Shown piece by piece: positions 8,416 through 16,018 of a stretch of DNA of 23,023 nucleotides (the stretch's first letter is position 1; the number at the start of each line of letters is the position of its first letter). Position numbers and translations under genes: made by a program. The notes beneath the pieces are model-generated. The model had not been told where the DNA came from. It saw only the letters and a list, made by a program, of their open reading frames with translations, and did no database searches. Source of the stretch: Phycisphaerales bacterium UBA1910 (GTDB lineage Bacteria; Planctomycetota; Phycisphaerae; Phycisphaerales; UBA1924); NCBI GenBank assembly GCA_002337545.1, contig DDGE01000043.1, positions 46,831 to 69,853 of the forward strand. Direction: 5' to 3'.

Positions 8416-8783
8416 CATGGCTGTGATGGGGAATTGGTATTGGTGAATTCGCGATCGCGTGCAACAATCGGAGTATTCCTGTCGTATCGGTTCCCGGCGG
8501 GAAGGTCTCCCGCTCAGGATCGGGTTCTTCGGTCCGGTGCTTGGAACATGGAATCGGGTTTTCCCGGGCGATTGAGCGATCGCCCGGTGGGTTATCGGAC
8601 CTCGTCGTGGTTCGTTTGCATCGCGTCGAACGCTGAGGGCAGCATGCTGCTTGTTGTTGCTCTCGATCTGGCAAGCCCGCGGTCACGCATGTTGCGGATC
8701 GGACGATTCTGAGGGTGTTCGTCGCGGGTTTGCCGCAAGAAGATGATTGATCCGGGCGTTGTCCCGGTTGGAGATACAGGTTT
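8416..8783 (+). other. Gene-free interval ahead of the tandem protease genes
   Basis: This stretch of about 370 bases has no convincing gene. A TTG-started frame (8434-8712, 92 codons) has no good ribosome binding site and no recognisable content. A 9-bp stem occurs here (CCGGGCGAT at 8564-8572, ATCGCCCGG at 8579-8587, six-base loop) without a T run. I find no good sigma-70 promoter, although the protease gene must start its transcript in this interval. Confidence 0.5.
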
Positions 8784-11351
8784 ATGGATATGTCGAACCG
8801 ACGCCGGGTGGGTAGGACGAGTGTATTGCTGCTGGCGCTGGCCAGCGGTTGTGCCCTCGCGCAGGTAGGTATCGAGAACCCTCGCCCGTTTGGGGATGGC
8901 GGGATCTCGGTCCCGGCTGGTTCGCGTATCACGCTCAGTGCTGAGCAGCAGGAGTTGCTCCGCGATGCGTTTGCCTGGTCTTCGCGCGACGCCTCGATCC
9001 TTCGATCCACACTCACGCCCCGCGTGACTTTCGAGGGGATCCCGGCGCTGAAGGAACGAACAGATTACCTCAATGTCAAGGTCAAATCCCGAGCGGATAT
9101 GATCGGGCAGGTGGCCCGAGAAGGGCTCGATCTGCAGGTCGCTCCCGCTGAGGTCAATCGGGTGGACGCCCAAGCGGAGTTTGAGAACCTGATCGCGCAG
9201 GTCGAGCAACGCATGCAGAACGCTCGCGATCGATTGACCCCATCTCTTCGCGAGGGGTACTCGGATATCGATTCGTACTCGGTGAAAATCCCCGACGGCA
9301 TGAGCGCTGAGCTCGTCGCCGAAGCACTGATGCTCACGGGTGACTACGAGTATGTCTCGATGGATTGGCTGTGCTACCCTGCGGAAACACCCAACGACCC
9401 GTCGTTCGGGCAGCAGTGGTATCACAGCTCGGACCGGATCAACACCCCGGCCGCGTGGGATATCACAACCGGCGAGTCATCCACGATCATCGCGGTGTGC
9501 GATTCGGGTGTTGACCTTGATCACCCGGACTTGGCTGCGGCGCTCGTTCCGGGGTACAACTCGACGGACAATCTCGCGCAGGTTGACGGCGGGAATGTGA
9601 ACGATGATCTCAATGGGCATGGCTCGCTCGTCGCGGGGTCCGCGGCCGCGATCGGCAACAACGGGATCGGTGTCGCCGGGGTCGGTTGGAACTTTGGCAT
9701 TATGCCGATCCGTGTGTCGAACCGTGCGGATGGGACGGCGCTGCTCTCAGAAATTCTTGAGGGCGCACGCTGGGCATCGGACAACGGCGCGTACGCGGTG
9801 AACTGCTCGTTCGGCGGTGCGGAGGACACCGAGACGCGATCGAGCGGCGGGCATATCCGCCTTGAGGGGCACCTGCTCGTCTTCGCGGCGGGCAACGATG
9901 GACTCGCGAATCAGACCAATGATTGGGAAAAGGTCACGATCGTCGGCGGGAGCAACTCCAGCGACAACTGGGTCAACTGGTCTCATACTGGTGTCGGGAT
10001 CGACTGTATCGCGCCCGCGGTGAGCATCCGCTCCACGAATCGTGTTGGCGGGTATGGGTACACAACCGGGACAAGCTTTTCGTCGCCGATCACGGCTGGT
10101 GCACTCGCGCTCGTTCACGATGCGAACCCATCGCTGAGCGCCGATGAGGTCGAGTTCATCCTCCTCAACGCCTCCGATGACAAGGAAGACCCGGGCGAGG
10201 ACGATCGGACGGGTTGGGGCCGAATCAATGTTGGCCGAGCCGTCGACGACGCGATCAACGGCCCGTCGATTACCAACCTTCCGTTTGCGGATTCCTTCGG
10301 CGGTCAGGAACTCTCCTCACAGTGGCGGAACCCTGTGGGCGATGTCGCGAACTCTGACGCGGGCGTGAATGAGCCCAGCGCACCGTACGCGATGAATCTC
10401 GATGATTCCGACTCCATCGAATCGATCTCGATGCGGGCGACCGAGCTTGGGCTCGTCACAGGCGAGATCCGTTTCTGGACCCAGCACCGAGGTGTCGAGG
10501 ACGGCGAGTCCCTGCTTGTCGAGTACAACGATCTGATCTTTGGCTGGACGGAACTCGATACCGTTGTGTCCGATGGTTCGAACCAGGACGAGTTTGTTCT
10601 TCGTCGCTACCTCTTCCCCCCGCTGGGATCGCACGATGGCTTCAAGCTCCGTTTCAGCGCGATGGGTTCAGACTCAACGGATGACTGGTACATCGATGAT
10701 GTCGCGGTGTTTGAGTTCACGAACAACGCCATCCCGTGGGAGGACGGCTTTGAAGACGGGATCACGGATATCCTCGATTGGGCGAGTTCTGACGCGATCG
10801 CGACGACGGACGCAAGCAACACGCCCGAGGGCACGATGAGTGCGAAGCTTACTGGTTCGCAATCATTGGAGAGCGCGGATGTTGACGCTTCCAACCCTCC
10901 CGGCGCGATCTGGATGCGGTACCGCGTTGAGCATCAGGGTGTGGAATCCGGCGAATCGCTGCTCGTTGAGTACAAAGACTTCCTCGGAAACTGGCAGACC
11001 TTGGAGACCATCGTCTCTGATGGCATCGATCAATCCACCTTCGAGCTCCGTCAGCTCCCGCTCCCGGTCTTCGGCTTTGGCGGGAACACGGGGCTCCGCT
11101 TCACGGCCCAGGGCAATGAGGAAGACGACGCGTGGTACATCGACGATGTCGCCATTACCACCGAGTTTGTCGAGGACGAGGTGTGCCCGGCGGATCTCAA
11201 TGGCGACGGCATGCTCAACTTCTTTGATGTGTCCGCATTCCTGACGGCGTACAACGCAAACGACCCGGCCGCCGACTTCAACGATGACGGTATGTTCAAC
11301 TTCTTCGATGTATCCGCATTCCTGTCGGATTACAACACCGGATGCCCATAA
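8784..11351 (+). CDS. Secreted subtilisin-family (S8) serine protease with dockerin-like tail
   Basis: The product has 855 residues. It begins with a signal peptide (Ala-Leu-Ala before Gln27), then a propeptide-like region to about residue 200. The S8 catalytic domain has Asp240 in Val-Cys-Asp-Ser-Gly-Val-Asp, His279 in Asn-Gly-His-Gly-Ser, Asn371 in Ala-Gly-Asn-Asp, and Ser431 in Gly-Thr-Ser-Phe-Ser-Ser-Pro. All catalytic residues are present. Two similar beta-sandwich modules follow (501-645 and 653-795), each with Gly-Glu-Ser-Leu-Leu-Val-Glu-Tyr and Trp-Tyr-Ile-Asp-Asp-Val. The dockerin-like tail is at 801-855. GGAG lies ten bases before the ATG at 8784; a second ATG two codons on is less well placed. 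Extracellular peptide hydrolysis is expected. Its downstream neighbour is a paralogue 53 bases away. Confidence 0.95.
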   Translation: MDMSNRRRVGRTSVLLLALASGCALAQVGIENPRPFGDGGISVPAGSRITLSAEQQELLRDAFAWSSRDASILRSTLTPRVTFEGIPALKERTDYLNVKVKSRADMIGQVAREGLDLQVAPAEVNRVDAQAEFENLIAQVEQRMQNARDRLTPSLREGYSDIDSYSVKIPDGMSAELVAEALMLTGDYEYVSMDWLCYPAETPNDPSFGQQWYHSSDRINTPAAWDITTGESSTIIAVCDSGVDLDHPDLAAALVPGYNSTDNLAQVDGGNVNDDLNGHGSLVAGSAAAIGNNGIGVAGVGWNFGIMPIRVSNRADGTALLSEILEGARWASDNGAYAVNCSFGGAEDTETRSSGGHIRLEGHLLVFAAGNDGLANQTNDWEKVTIVGGSNSSDNWVNWSHTGVGIDCIAPAVSIRSTNRVGGYGYTTGTSFSSPITAGALALVHDANPSLSADEVEFILLNASDDKEDPGEDDRTGWGRINVGRAVDDAINGPSITNLPFADSFGGQELSSQWRNPVGDVANSDAGVNEPSAPYAMNLDDSDSIESISMRATELGLVTGEIRFWTQHRGVEDGESLLVEYNDLIFGWTELDTVVSDGSNQDEFVLRRYLFPPLGSHDGFKLRFSAMGSDSTDDWYIDDVAVFEFTNNAIPWEDGFEDGITDILDWASSDAIATTDASNTPEGTMSAKLTGSQSLESADVDASNPPGAIWMRYRVEHQGVESGESLLVEYKDFLGNWQTLETIVSDGIDQSTFELRQLPLPVFGFGGNTGLRFTAQGNEEDDAWYIDDVAITTEFVEDEVCPADLNGDGMLNFFDVSAFLTAYNANDPAADFNDDGMFNFFDVSAFLSDYNTGCP
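10284..11168 (+). repeat. Tandem beta-sandwich modules inside the first protease
   Basis: The coding regions for residues 501-645 and 653-795 encode two related modules of about 145 residues. They share the spaced motifs Gly-Val-Glu-x-Gly-Glu-Ser-Leu-Leu-Val-Glu-Tyr, Val-Ser-Asp-Gly and Asp-x-Trp-Tyr-Ile-Asp-Asp-Val-Ala. The second protease has one close copy (its residues 432-581) and one divergent copy (586-724). Confidence 0.8.
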
Positions 11352-11404
11352 CTGGTATCCGAACACTCATGACGAACGAAATCGCGATTCGAGGAGCCAA
11401 TCGC

Positions 11405-13768
11405 ATGCAACGACAGACACGAACAATCGCACTCTCACTCATCCTGCTCGCGGGAAGCGGGGCTGGGATGGCACACGCTGAGCAACAGGGCCCAACCCCC
11501 GCGCAGGCCGCGGCTCAAACTCTAAACCTGCAGCCGGGTGATGCGGAACTCATTGCGAACGCAATCGATAATCCGATCGTCTTTGAAGAGCTCAAGGGCA
11601 CACGCGAGTTCCGCGGCGAGCTGATCGTCGCATCCAAGCAAGGAAAGCGTGCCACGAGTGAGGCACGCGTTGCGAATCTCACGCTGCGGGAGAGCGCGTT
11701 CGTTGCCCATCGCGTCGTCAAGGTTCCGGACGGCATGAGCGAGGGCGAGCTGGCCGCGGTGCTTATGGCGACGGGCGACTACGAGTTCGTCGAGCCGAAC
11801 TGGACACTCTACCCCGCCGTCACACCCAACGATTCGCAGTACGGCAGCAGCTGGCAGCACACACGCCTGGAATCCGCTGCGGCGTGGGACATTGAGACTG
11901 GCAGCAGCGACATCATTGTTGCTGTCTGTGATTCGGGTGTCGATCTCGATCATCCCGACCTAGAGGACGCGCTGATCTCCGGCTTCAATGCCGCGTCAGG
12001 GCAGACCCAGGCCAATGGTGGCGATGTTGATGATGTCAACGGGCACGGCACTTTCGTCGCGGGGTGTGCCGCGGCTCAGGGCAACAACAACCGGGGTGTT
12101 GTGGGTGTTGGATGGGACTTCAGGGTGATGCCCATCCGCGTCAGCAACAACTCCGATGGGACCGCGAGCGCCTTTGCCATTCAGGAGGGTGCCCGCTGGG
12201 CCGCTGAGAACGGCGCGCATGTCGTGAATGCGAGCTTCTCCGGTGGCACCTCCGCATCGAATCAGGGTGTTGGTCGATACCTCAAGGAACGCGGCGCACT
12301 GCTTTTCTGGTCTTCGGGAAATGACGGCGCGTACATCGAACCCAACCGCCCCGACTATGTGCTCGTTGGATCGACCACAAGCTCGGACAACCGGTCCGGC
12401 TTCAGCAACTATGGGCCCGCGGTCGATGTTACCGCCCCCGGCTCAAGCGTGCGTTCCACCCGCCGGTTCGGCTCTTATGGCAACGGATCGGGCACGAGCT
12501 ACGCGAGCCCCATCGCGGCCGGTGTGGGCGCGATGATCTTCTCCGCCAACTCGGAACTCATCGCCGACGATGTGCAGGACATTCTTTACAAATCCGTCGA
12601 TGATCTCGGCGCGAGTGGGCGGGATGATTTCTACGGCCGTGGGCGTGTCAACACCTTCAACGCGGTGCAGATGGCGCAGACCTATGTCCGCCCGACCGTG
12701 CTGCCTGTGAGTTCGGGATTCGAAGACGCGACCTGGACCGATCTTTTCGCTGCGAGCGCCGGATCGCCGACACTCGAGTCCATGCCTGAAGCCCCCGAGG
12801 GTTCCAGCGTCATCCGGCTTGACAACAACGACGCGATCACAACGGAAATCCTCGCGGGTCGCACGCTGTACGACGATGCGATGATCAGCTTTTCCATGCG
12901 TGCGGACAACCTGGAACCCGGTGATGCACTGCTCGTGCAGTATCTTGAAGACCCGGACTTCGCATCCGAAAACTCGTGGGCAACCCTGTCACAGATCGAT
13001 GATCGCGGGATTGTGAACGATGATTTCCTTCGCTACGAGATCGAACTTCCTCAGGAACTGCAATGGCACGGCGTGCAGGTGCGTTTCGTTGCGGAGGGTT
13101 CGGGTGATGACGCGTGGCTTCTCGACGATTTCGCGATCGATCTGGTTGAATACGGGGTTGCCCCACTCAGCGACAGCTTCGATACCAACGCGTTGAGCCC
13201 TGCGAACTGGTTCACGACGACCAATACTGAGATCGTCTATGACAACGGCACTTTCGCCGCCGCATTGAGCGACAACGCGTTTCTGCGTTCGCAGGAAATC
13301 CCACTTCTCCAGTTTGGGTTCGTCCCCTCCTACCTTCGTTTCGATGCATGGAAAGATATCGATGTCGCCAGTTCGGACACCCTCGAGGTCGAGGTCTACC
13401 TGATCAACGGCGAATGGGAAACCATCGCGACCATCACCGGTTCGGACCTGCAGACCAGTCCCGAGCTCATTCAGTACGATCTGCCGATCGGCGCATGGGC
13501 GATCGATGACGCGCAGGTTCGGTTCCGGGTGGATTCCGGTGGCTTGTTCTTTATCGATGATGTCTACCTCGGCACGGAACAGCTCAGTGCCGGGTGCTCT
13601 GAAGCGGACCTCGCTGAACCGTTCGGAGAACTCAACTTCTTTGATGTCTCCGCGTTCCTCAGTGCATACAACGCACAGGAGGCCGCGGCCGACATCAACG
13701 GCGACGGCGCCTACGACTTCTTTGATGTCAGCGCCTTCCTGACCCAGTTCAACGCGGGCTGCCCGTAA
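11405..13768 (+). CDS. Second secreted subtilisin-family (S8) serine protease with dockerin-like tail
   Basis: The product has 787 residues from the ATG at 11405, with GAGGAG eight bases ahead. Upstream in-frame ATGs overlap the previous gene and lack a binding site. The signal peptide probably ends at Ala-His-Ala before Glu26. The catalytic residues are Asp176 (Val-Cys-Asp-Ser-Gly-Val-Asp), His214 (Gly-His-Gly-Thr-Phe-Val-Ala-Gly), Asn306 and Ser365 (Gly-Thr-Ser-Tyr-Ala-Ser-Pro). Two beta-sandwich modules follow (about 432-581 and 586-724), then the dockerin-like tail at 731-787. The first EF-hand loop of the tail has lost its Asp/Asn ligands (Ala-Glu-Pro-Phe-Gly-Glu); the second is intact. 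The propeptide and catalytic domain are clearly paralogous to the gene just upstream, which points to an old tandem duplication. The two may share a transcript that ends at 13793-13821. Confidence 0.95.
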   Translation: MQRQTRTIALSLILLAGSGAGMAHAEQQGPTPAQAAAQTLNLQPGDAELIANAIDNPIVFEELKGTREFRGELIVASKQGKRATSEARVANLTLRESAFVAHRVVKVPDGMSEGELAAVLMATGDYEFVEPNWTLYPAVTPNDSQYGSSWQHTRLESAAAWDIETGSSDIIVAVCDSGVDLDHPDLEDALISGFNAASGQTQANGGDVDDVNGHGTFVAGCAAAQGNNNRGVVGVGWDFRVMPIRVSNNSDGTASAFAIQEGARWAAENGAHVVNASFSGGTSASNQGVGRYLKERGALLFWSSGNDGAYIEPNRPDYVLVGSTTSSDNRSGFSNYGPAVDVTAPGSSVRSTRRFGSYGNGSGTSYASPIAAGVGAMIFSANSELIADDVQDILYKSVDDLGASGRDDFYGRGRVNTFNAVQMAQTYVRPTVLPVSSGFEDATWTDLFAASAGSPTLESMPEAPEGSSVIRLDNNDAITTEILAGRTLYDDAMISFSMRADNLEPGDALLVQYLEDPDFASENSWATLSQIDDRGIVNDDFLRYEIELPQELQWHGVQVRFVAEGSGDDAWLLDDFAIDLVEYGVAPLSDSFDTNALSPANWFTTTNTEIVYDNGTFAAALSDNAFLRSQEIPLLQFGFVPSYLRFDAWKDIDVASSDTLEVEVYLINGEWETIATITGSDLQTSPELIQYDLPIGAWAIDDAQVRFRVDSGGLFFIDDVYLGTEQLSAGCSEADLAEPFGELNFFDVSAFLSAYNAQEAAADINGDGAYDFFDVSAFLTQFNAGCP

Positions 13769-14013
13769 ACTGAACCGATCAAGTCAAACAATGGGCCGAC
13801 CCGCACGGGTCGGCCCTTTTTCATGCGAGGATTGGATGATCCGAATCAGGGACAGCCGGTGTTGAAGGCCGAGAGGAATGCGGACACATCGAAGAAATCG
13901 AACACACCATCGCCGGTGAAATCGGCGATCGGGTCCATTGCGTTGTACGCGTTGAGGAACGCGCTCACATCGAAGAAATCGAGGACCCCGTCGCCTGTGA
14001 AATCCGCGGGGCA
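13595..14013. repeat. Imperfect inverted repeat made by convergent dockerin-coding segments
   Basis: The tail of the second protease (13595-13765, plus strand) and that of the propeller protein (13849-14013, minus strand) encode the same module in opposite directions, 83 bases apart. By eye the second halves agree at roughly seven of ten bases after reversing one strand. The terminator at 13793-13821 sits between the arms. Confidence 0.6.
13793..13821 (+). terminator. Intrinsic terminator after the protease pair
   Basis: GGGCCGACCCG (13793-13803) and CGGGTCGGCCC (13806-13816) form a long GC-rich stem, followed by five T residues. It lies 25 bases past the protease stop. On the opposite strand the hairpin lacks a T run, but it may still help to end the convergent gene. 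Confidence 0.92.
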
Positions 14014-14868
14014 TCCGTCGGCACCGGCATCGACAACCAGCGTGACCGCGTCCCATGTGCCGTCCGCTTGGACCACACCGAGATCCGTTGCCGCGCCGTT
14101 CGATGGGTTGATCGTGTAGAGGTGACTGGAAATCTCGACGAAGACATCGGGCGAGACCTCGTCGTATCCCTGGATCAGTGCGTAGAGCGTGCCGTCGGGT
14201 GCGAAGTCGAGCCCGGTTTCGAACTGGGCGTTAAAGCCGATGCCCGTCACGAACTGCGTGGACGCGATCGAGTTTGAACCCAGATCCACACGAACTAGGC
14301 GGACCGAGCCACCCGCGGTGAGCGCGAGACCGTAGAGATCGCCGGGCGTGAGCGACTTGTGCCCCTCGGGAACAACCGCGAGCGACGAGATCGGGTCGGT
14401 GATGATGTTGTTCATCGCGATCATCGCGCCGGTGTCGGCATCGACGGTGAGGATGCGGACGAAGGCGCCGACGGTCGTCGTGACATAGGCCACGGAACCG
14501 TCGTTGCTGTAGGCCATCCCCGCGACACCCGATTCCATAAAACCGATGGAGTCGATGAGCGTGTTGCCGCCGCTGACCGTGTCGACGATGCGCAGGGCGT
14601 TGGTGGTGTTTTCGAATGCGACGAGCTCGCCCGAGCCGGGGCGCTGGTCGGCTCCACCGAAACGGAGGTTGATGCCCGCGGCGGGGAGAATATCAACGCT
14701 GGATGGGTTGCTGAGATCAACACGCCCGAGCTGGGTCAGCTCGATGCCCGGTGCGCCGAAGAAGCCGGAACCTTCGATGATGTAGGCGCTCATGGGCTCG
14801 CCGGCGTTTGCGCTCAGGGCGGTCAGTGCGGTCAGTGCGAGTGTGGATGCGATGGCGATGCGGTTCAC
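13846..14868 (-). CDS. Secreted beta-propeller-like protein with dockerin-like tail
   Basis: The product has 340 residues. It starts at a GTG (14868) that overlaps the TGA of the upstream gene by four bases (GTGA). A purine-rich AAGGAAGGGGG lies six bases ahead, so translation is probably coupled. The signal peptide ends near Ala-Asn-Ala before Gly23. The body has repeated units such as Gly-Met-Ala-Tyr-Ser-Asn-Asp-Gly-Ser-Val-Ala-Tyr and Leu-Asp-Phe-Ala-Pro-Asp-Gly-Thr-Leu-Tyr-Ala, typical of beta-propeller blades. Residues 286-340 are a well-conserved dockerin-like tail with two intact loops (Asp-Phe-Thr-Gly-Asp-Gly) and a Gly-Cys-Pro end. No catalytic residues are recognised; a binding or scaffold role is more likely than a named enzyme activity. 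Confidence 0.88.
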   Translation of the reverse strand: MNRIAIASTLALTALTALSANAGEPMSAYIIEGSGFFGAPGIELTQLGRVDLSNPSSVDILPAAGINLRFGGADQRPGSGELVAFENTTNALRIVDTVSGGNTLIDSIGFMESGVAGMAYSNDGSVAYVTTTVGAFVRILTVDADTGAMIAMNNIITDPISSLAVVPEGHKSLTPGDLYGLALTAGGSVRLVRVDLGSNSIASTQFVTGIGFNAQFETGLDFAPDGTLYALIQGYDEVSPDVFVEISSHLYTINPSNGAATDLGVVQADGTWDAVTLVVDAGADGCPADFTGDGVLDFFDVSAFLNAYNAMDPIADFTGDGVFDFFDVSAFLSAFNTGCP

Positions 14869-15908
14869 GAGTCGCCCCCTTCCTTGGTCTGGAGCTGCCC
14901 GCGCTCGTCGGCGAGGATCGTCTCGCGGTCTCGCGCATCGGGTGCGGGCATGGGCAGCGAGTCGGTATCGGGTGTGAACGACGCCGCGCGTCCCATGACG
15001 GGCATGCGGGTGATGTAGCGGAAGTCTCCGTCGGTCGCTTCGACATCAACAACGACGCCTGCTCGGGTGACCTCGTATACGCCGGTGGTGGTGGTGACGA
15101 GCAGGTTGCCGTTGTCGAGCTCCGCGATGCCGCGGTAGAGCTCAAGCGTGCCCGGGTCGTACTGGCCCACGAGGTTGGCGCTGGAATCGAACTCGAGTAT
15201 CACGCCGGTGCTGAACGCACAAACCAGCAGGTTGCCGTTGGAAGCGACCGCCATCTGCTGGGGGAAATCGAGCTGGGGGAAGTCAAACGAACTGACGAAG
15301 CGTTCATTGAACTTGCCTTCGAGCGTGTAGCGGACGATCTTGTCCTGCCCCTCGTCGGCGACGAGGACCTCGCCGTTGTACTCGATAACATCGAACGGGC
15401 CGCGGATGCCGCCGTAGCGGTTGAAGGCGAAGTCATCTCGCTCGGAGCCGTCGTCGGCGTCGAAACTCTTCACATTCTTCTGCGAGATGACGAGGTCGTT
15501 GAGTCGGCCGGAGTTGGTGATGAGCACATCGCCGGCGTTCGGCCCTTGTGTCAGCACATGCCCGCCGCGGATGTTGTCCATGACATCGGTGTCGCGCACG
15601 CCGCCGTTGGAGAACACACGAATGAACGAGCCGTCGGGTGCGAACTCGGAGACGACATCGGCGAACTGGTCGGAGACCAGCAGGTTGCCGTCGCTGCCGA
15701 GGAGCACCTCGAGGGGGCGGTTAAAGACATCGACACCACCCACACTGCCGGGGTCGGTGATGAATGCATCGTCGATCAACTGCCCATCGGCAGCACTGAA
15801 CGCCCAGATGCGATCGGCATCCGAATCGGGGATAAGCAGGACATCCTGTGCCATCGCGGGCAATGCCGCGCCGGCAAGCAGAAGTAACGGTACATATCGG
15901 ACTTTCAT
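14865..15908 (-). CDS. Secreted NHL/SMP-30-like beta-propeller protein without dockerin tail
   Basis: The product has 347 residues from the ATG at 15908, with GAGAG upstream; the longer frame to 15962 would cover the predicted promoter. The signal peptide ends at Ala-Met-Ala before Gln21. Repeats such as Asp-Gly-Asn-Leu-Leu-Val-Ser-Asp, Asn-Gly-Asn-Leu-Leu-Val-Cys and Asn-Gly-Asn-Leu-Leu-Val-Thr, spaced by about 40-50 residues, mark the blades of a propeller. The C-terminus is short and charged and ends in Lys-Glu-Gly-Gly-Asp-Ser. It is the only protein here with a cleavable signal peptide and no dockerin-like tail. It overlaps the next gene by four bases, so the pair is probably one operon and may work as partners. 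Confidence 0.87.
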   Translation of the reverse strand: MKVRYVPLLLLAGAALPAMAQDVLLIPDSDADRIWAFSAADGQLIDDAFITDPGSVGGVDVFNRPLEVLLGSDGNLLVSDQFADVVSEFAPDGSFIRVFSNGGVRDTDVMDNIRGGHVLTQGPNAGDVLITNSGRLNDLVISQKNVKSFDADDGSERDDFAFNRYGGIRGPFDVIEYNGEVLVADEGQDKIVRYTLEGKFNERFVSSFDFPQLDFPQQMAVASNGNLLVCAFSTGVILEFDSSANLVGQYDPGTLELYRGIAELDNGNLLVTTTTGVYEVTRAGVVVDVEATDGDFRYITRMPVMGRAASFTPDTDSLPMPAPDARDRETILADERGQLQTKEGGDS

Positions 15909-15941
15909 GGAATACTCTCTCGTGGTTGAGGTGCGCTCCGC

Positions 15942-15969
15942 ATCGTACCACGCTGAAACCATGGCTCAA
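15942..15969 (-). promoter_or_regulatory. Probable promoter of the coupled propeller operon
   Basis: On the minus strand, TTGAGC (15969-15964) and TACGAT (15947-15942) are 16 bases apart, with a TG element one base upstream of the -10. The leader to the ATG at 15908 would be about 27 bases. It lies directly after the terminator of the upstream gene. Confidence 0.55.
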
Positions 15970-15971
15970 GC

Positions 15972-15994
15972 AAAAACCCGCCTCGAAGGGCGGG
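15972..15994 (-). terminator. Intrinsic terminator after the lactonase-like gene
   Basis: On the minus strand, CCCGCC (15994-15989) pairs with GGCGGG (15982-15977), and five T residues follow (15976-15972). It is 24 bases past the stop at 16019. Confidence 0.85.
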
Positions 15995-16018
15995 TTTCGG
16001 GTGTCTTTCCTTTCCCCG

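Noticed and set aside
8434..8712. 92-codon frame in the gap before the first protease
   Set aside because: It starts at a TTG without a good ribosome binding site, lies directly after a terminator, and its product shows no recognisable pattern.
8784..8864. Lipoprotein signal in the first protease (Ala-Ser-Gly-Cys)
   Set aside because: The residue three before Cys is Ala, not Leu, Val or Ile, and a better signal peptidase I site (Ala-Leu-Ala before Gln) follows. It is kept only as a weak alternative.
14808..15887. 359-codon plus-strand open frame opposite the propeller pair
   Set aside because: Antisense to two genes with clear signal peptides and repeats. It spans their overlap, which a real gene would be unlikely to do.
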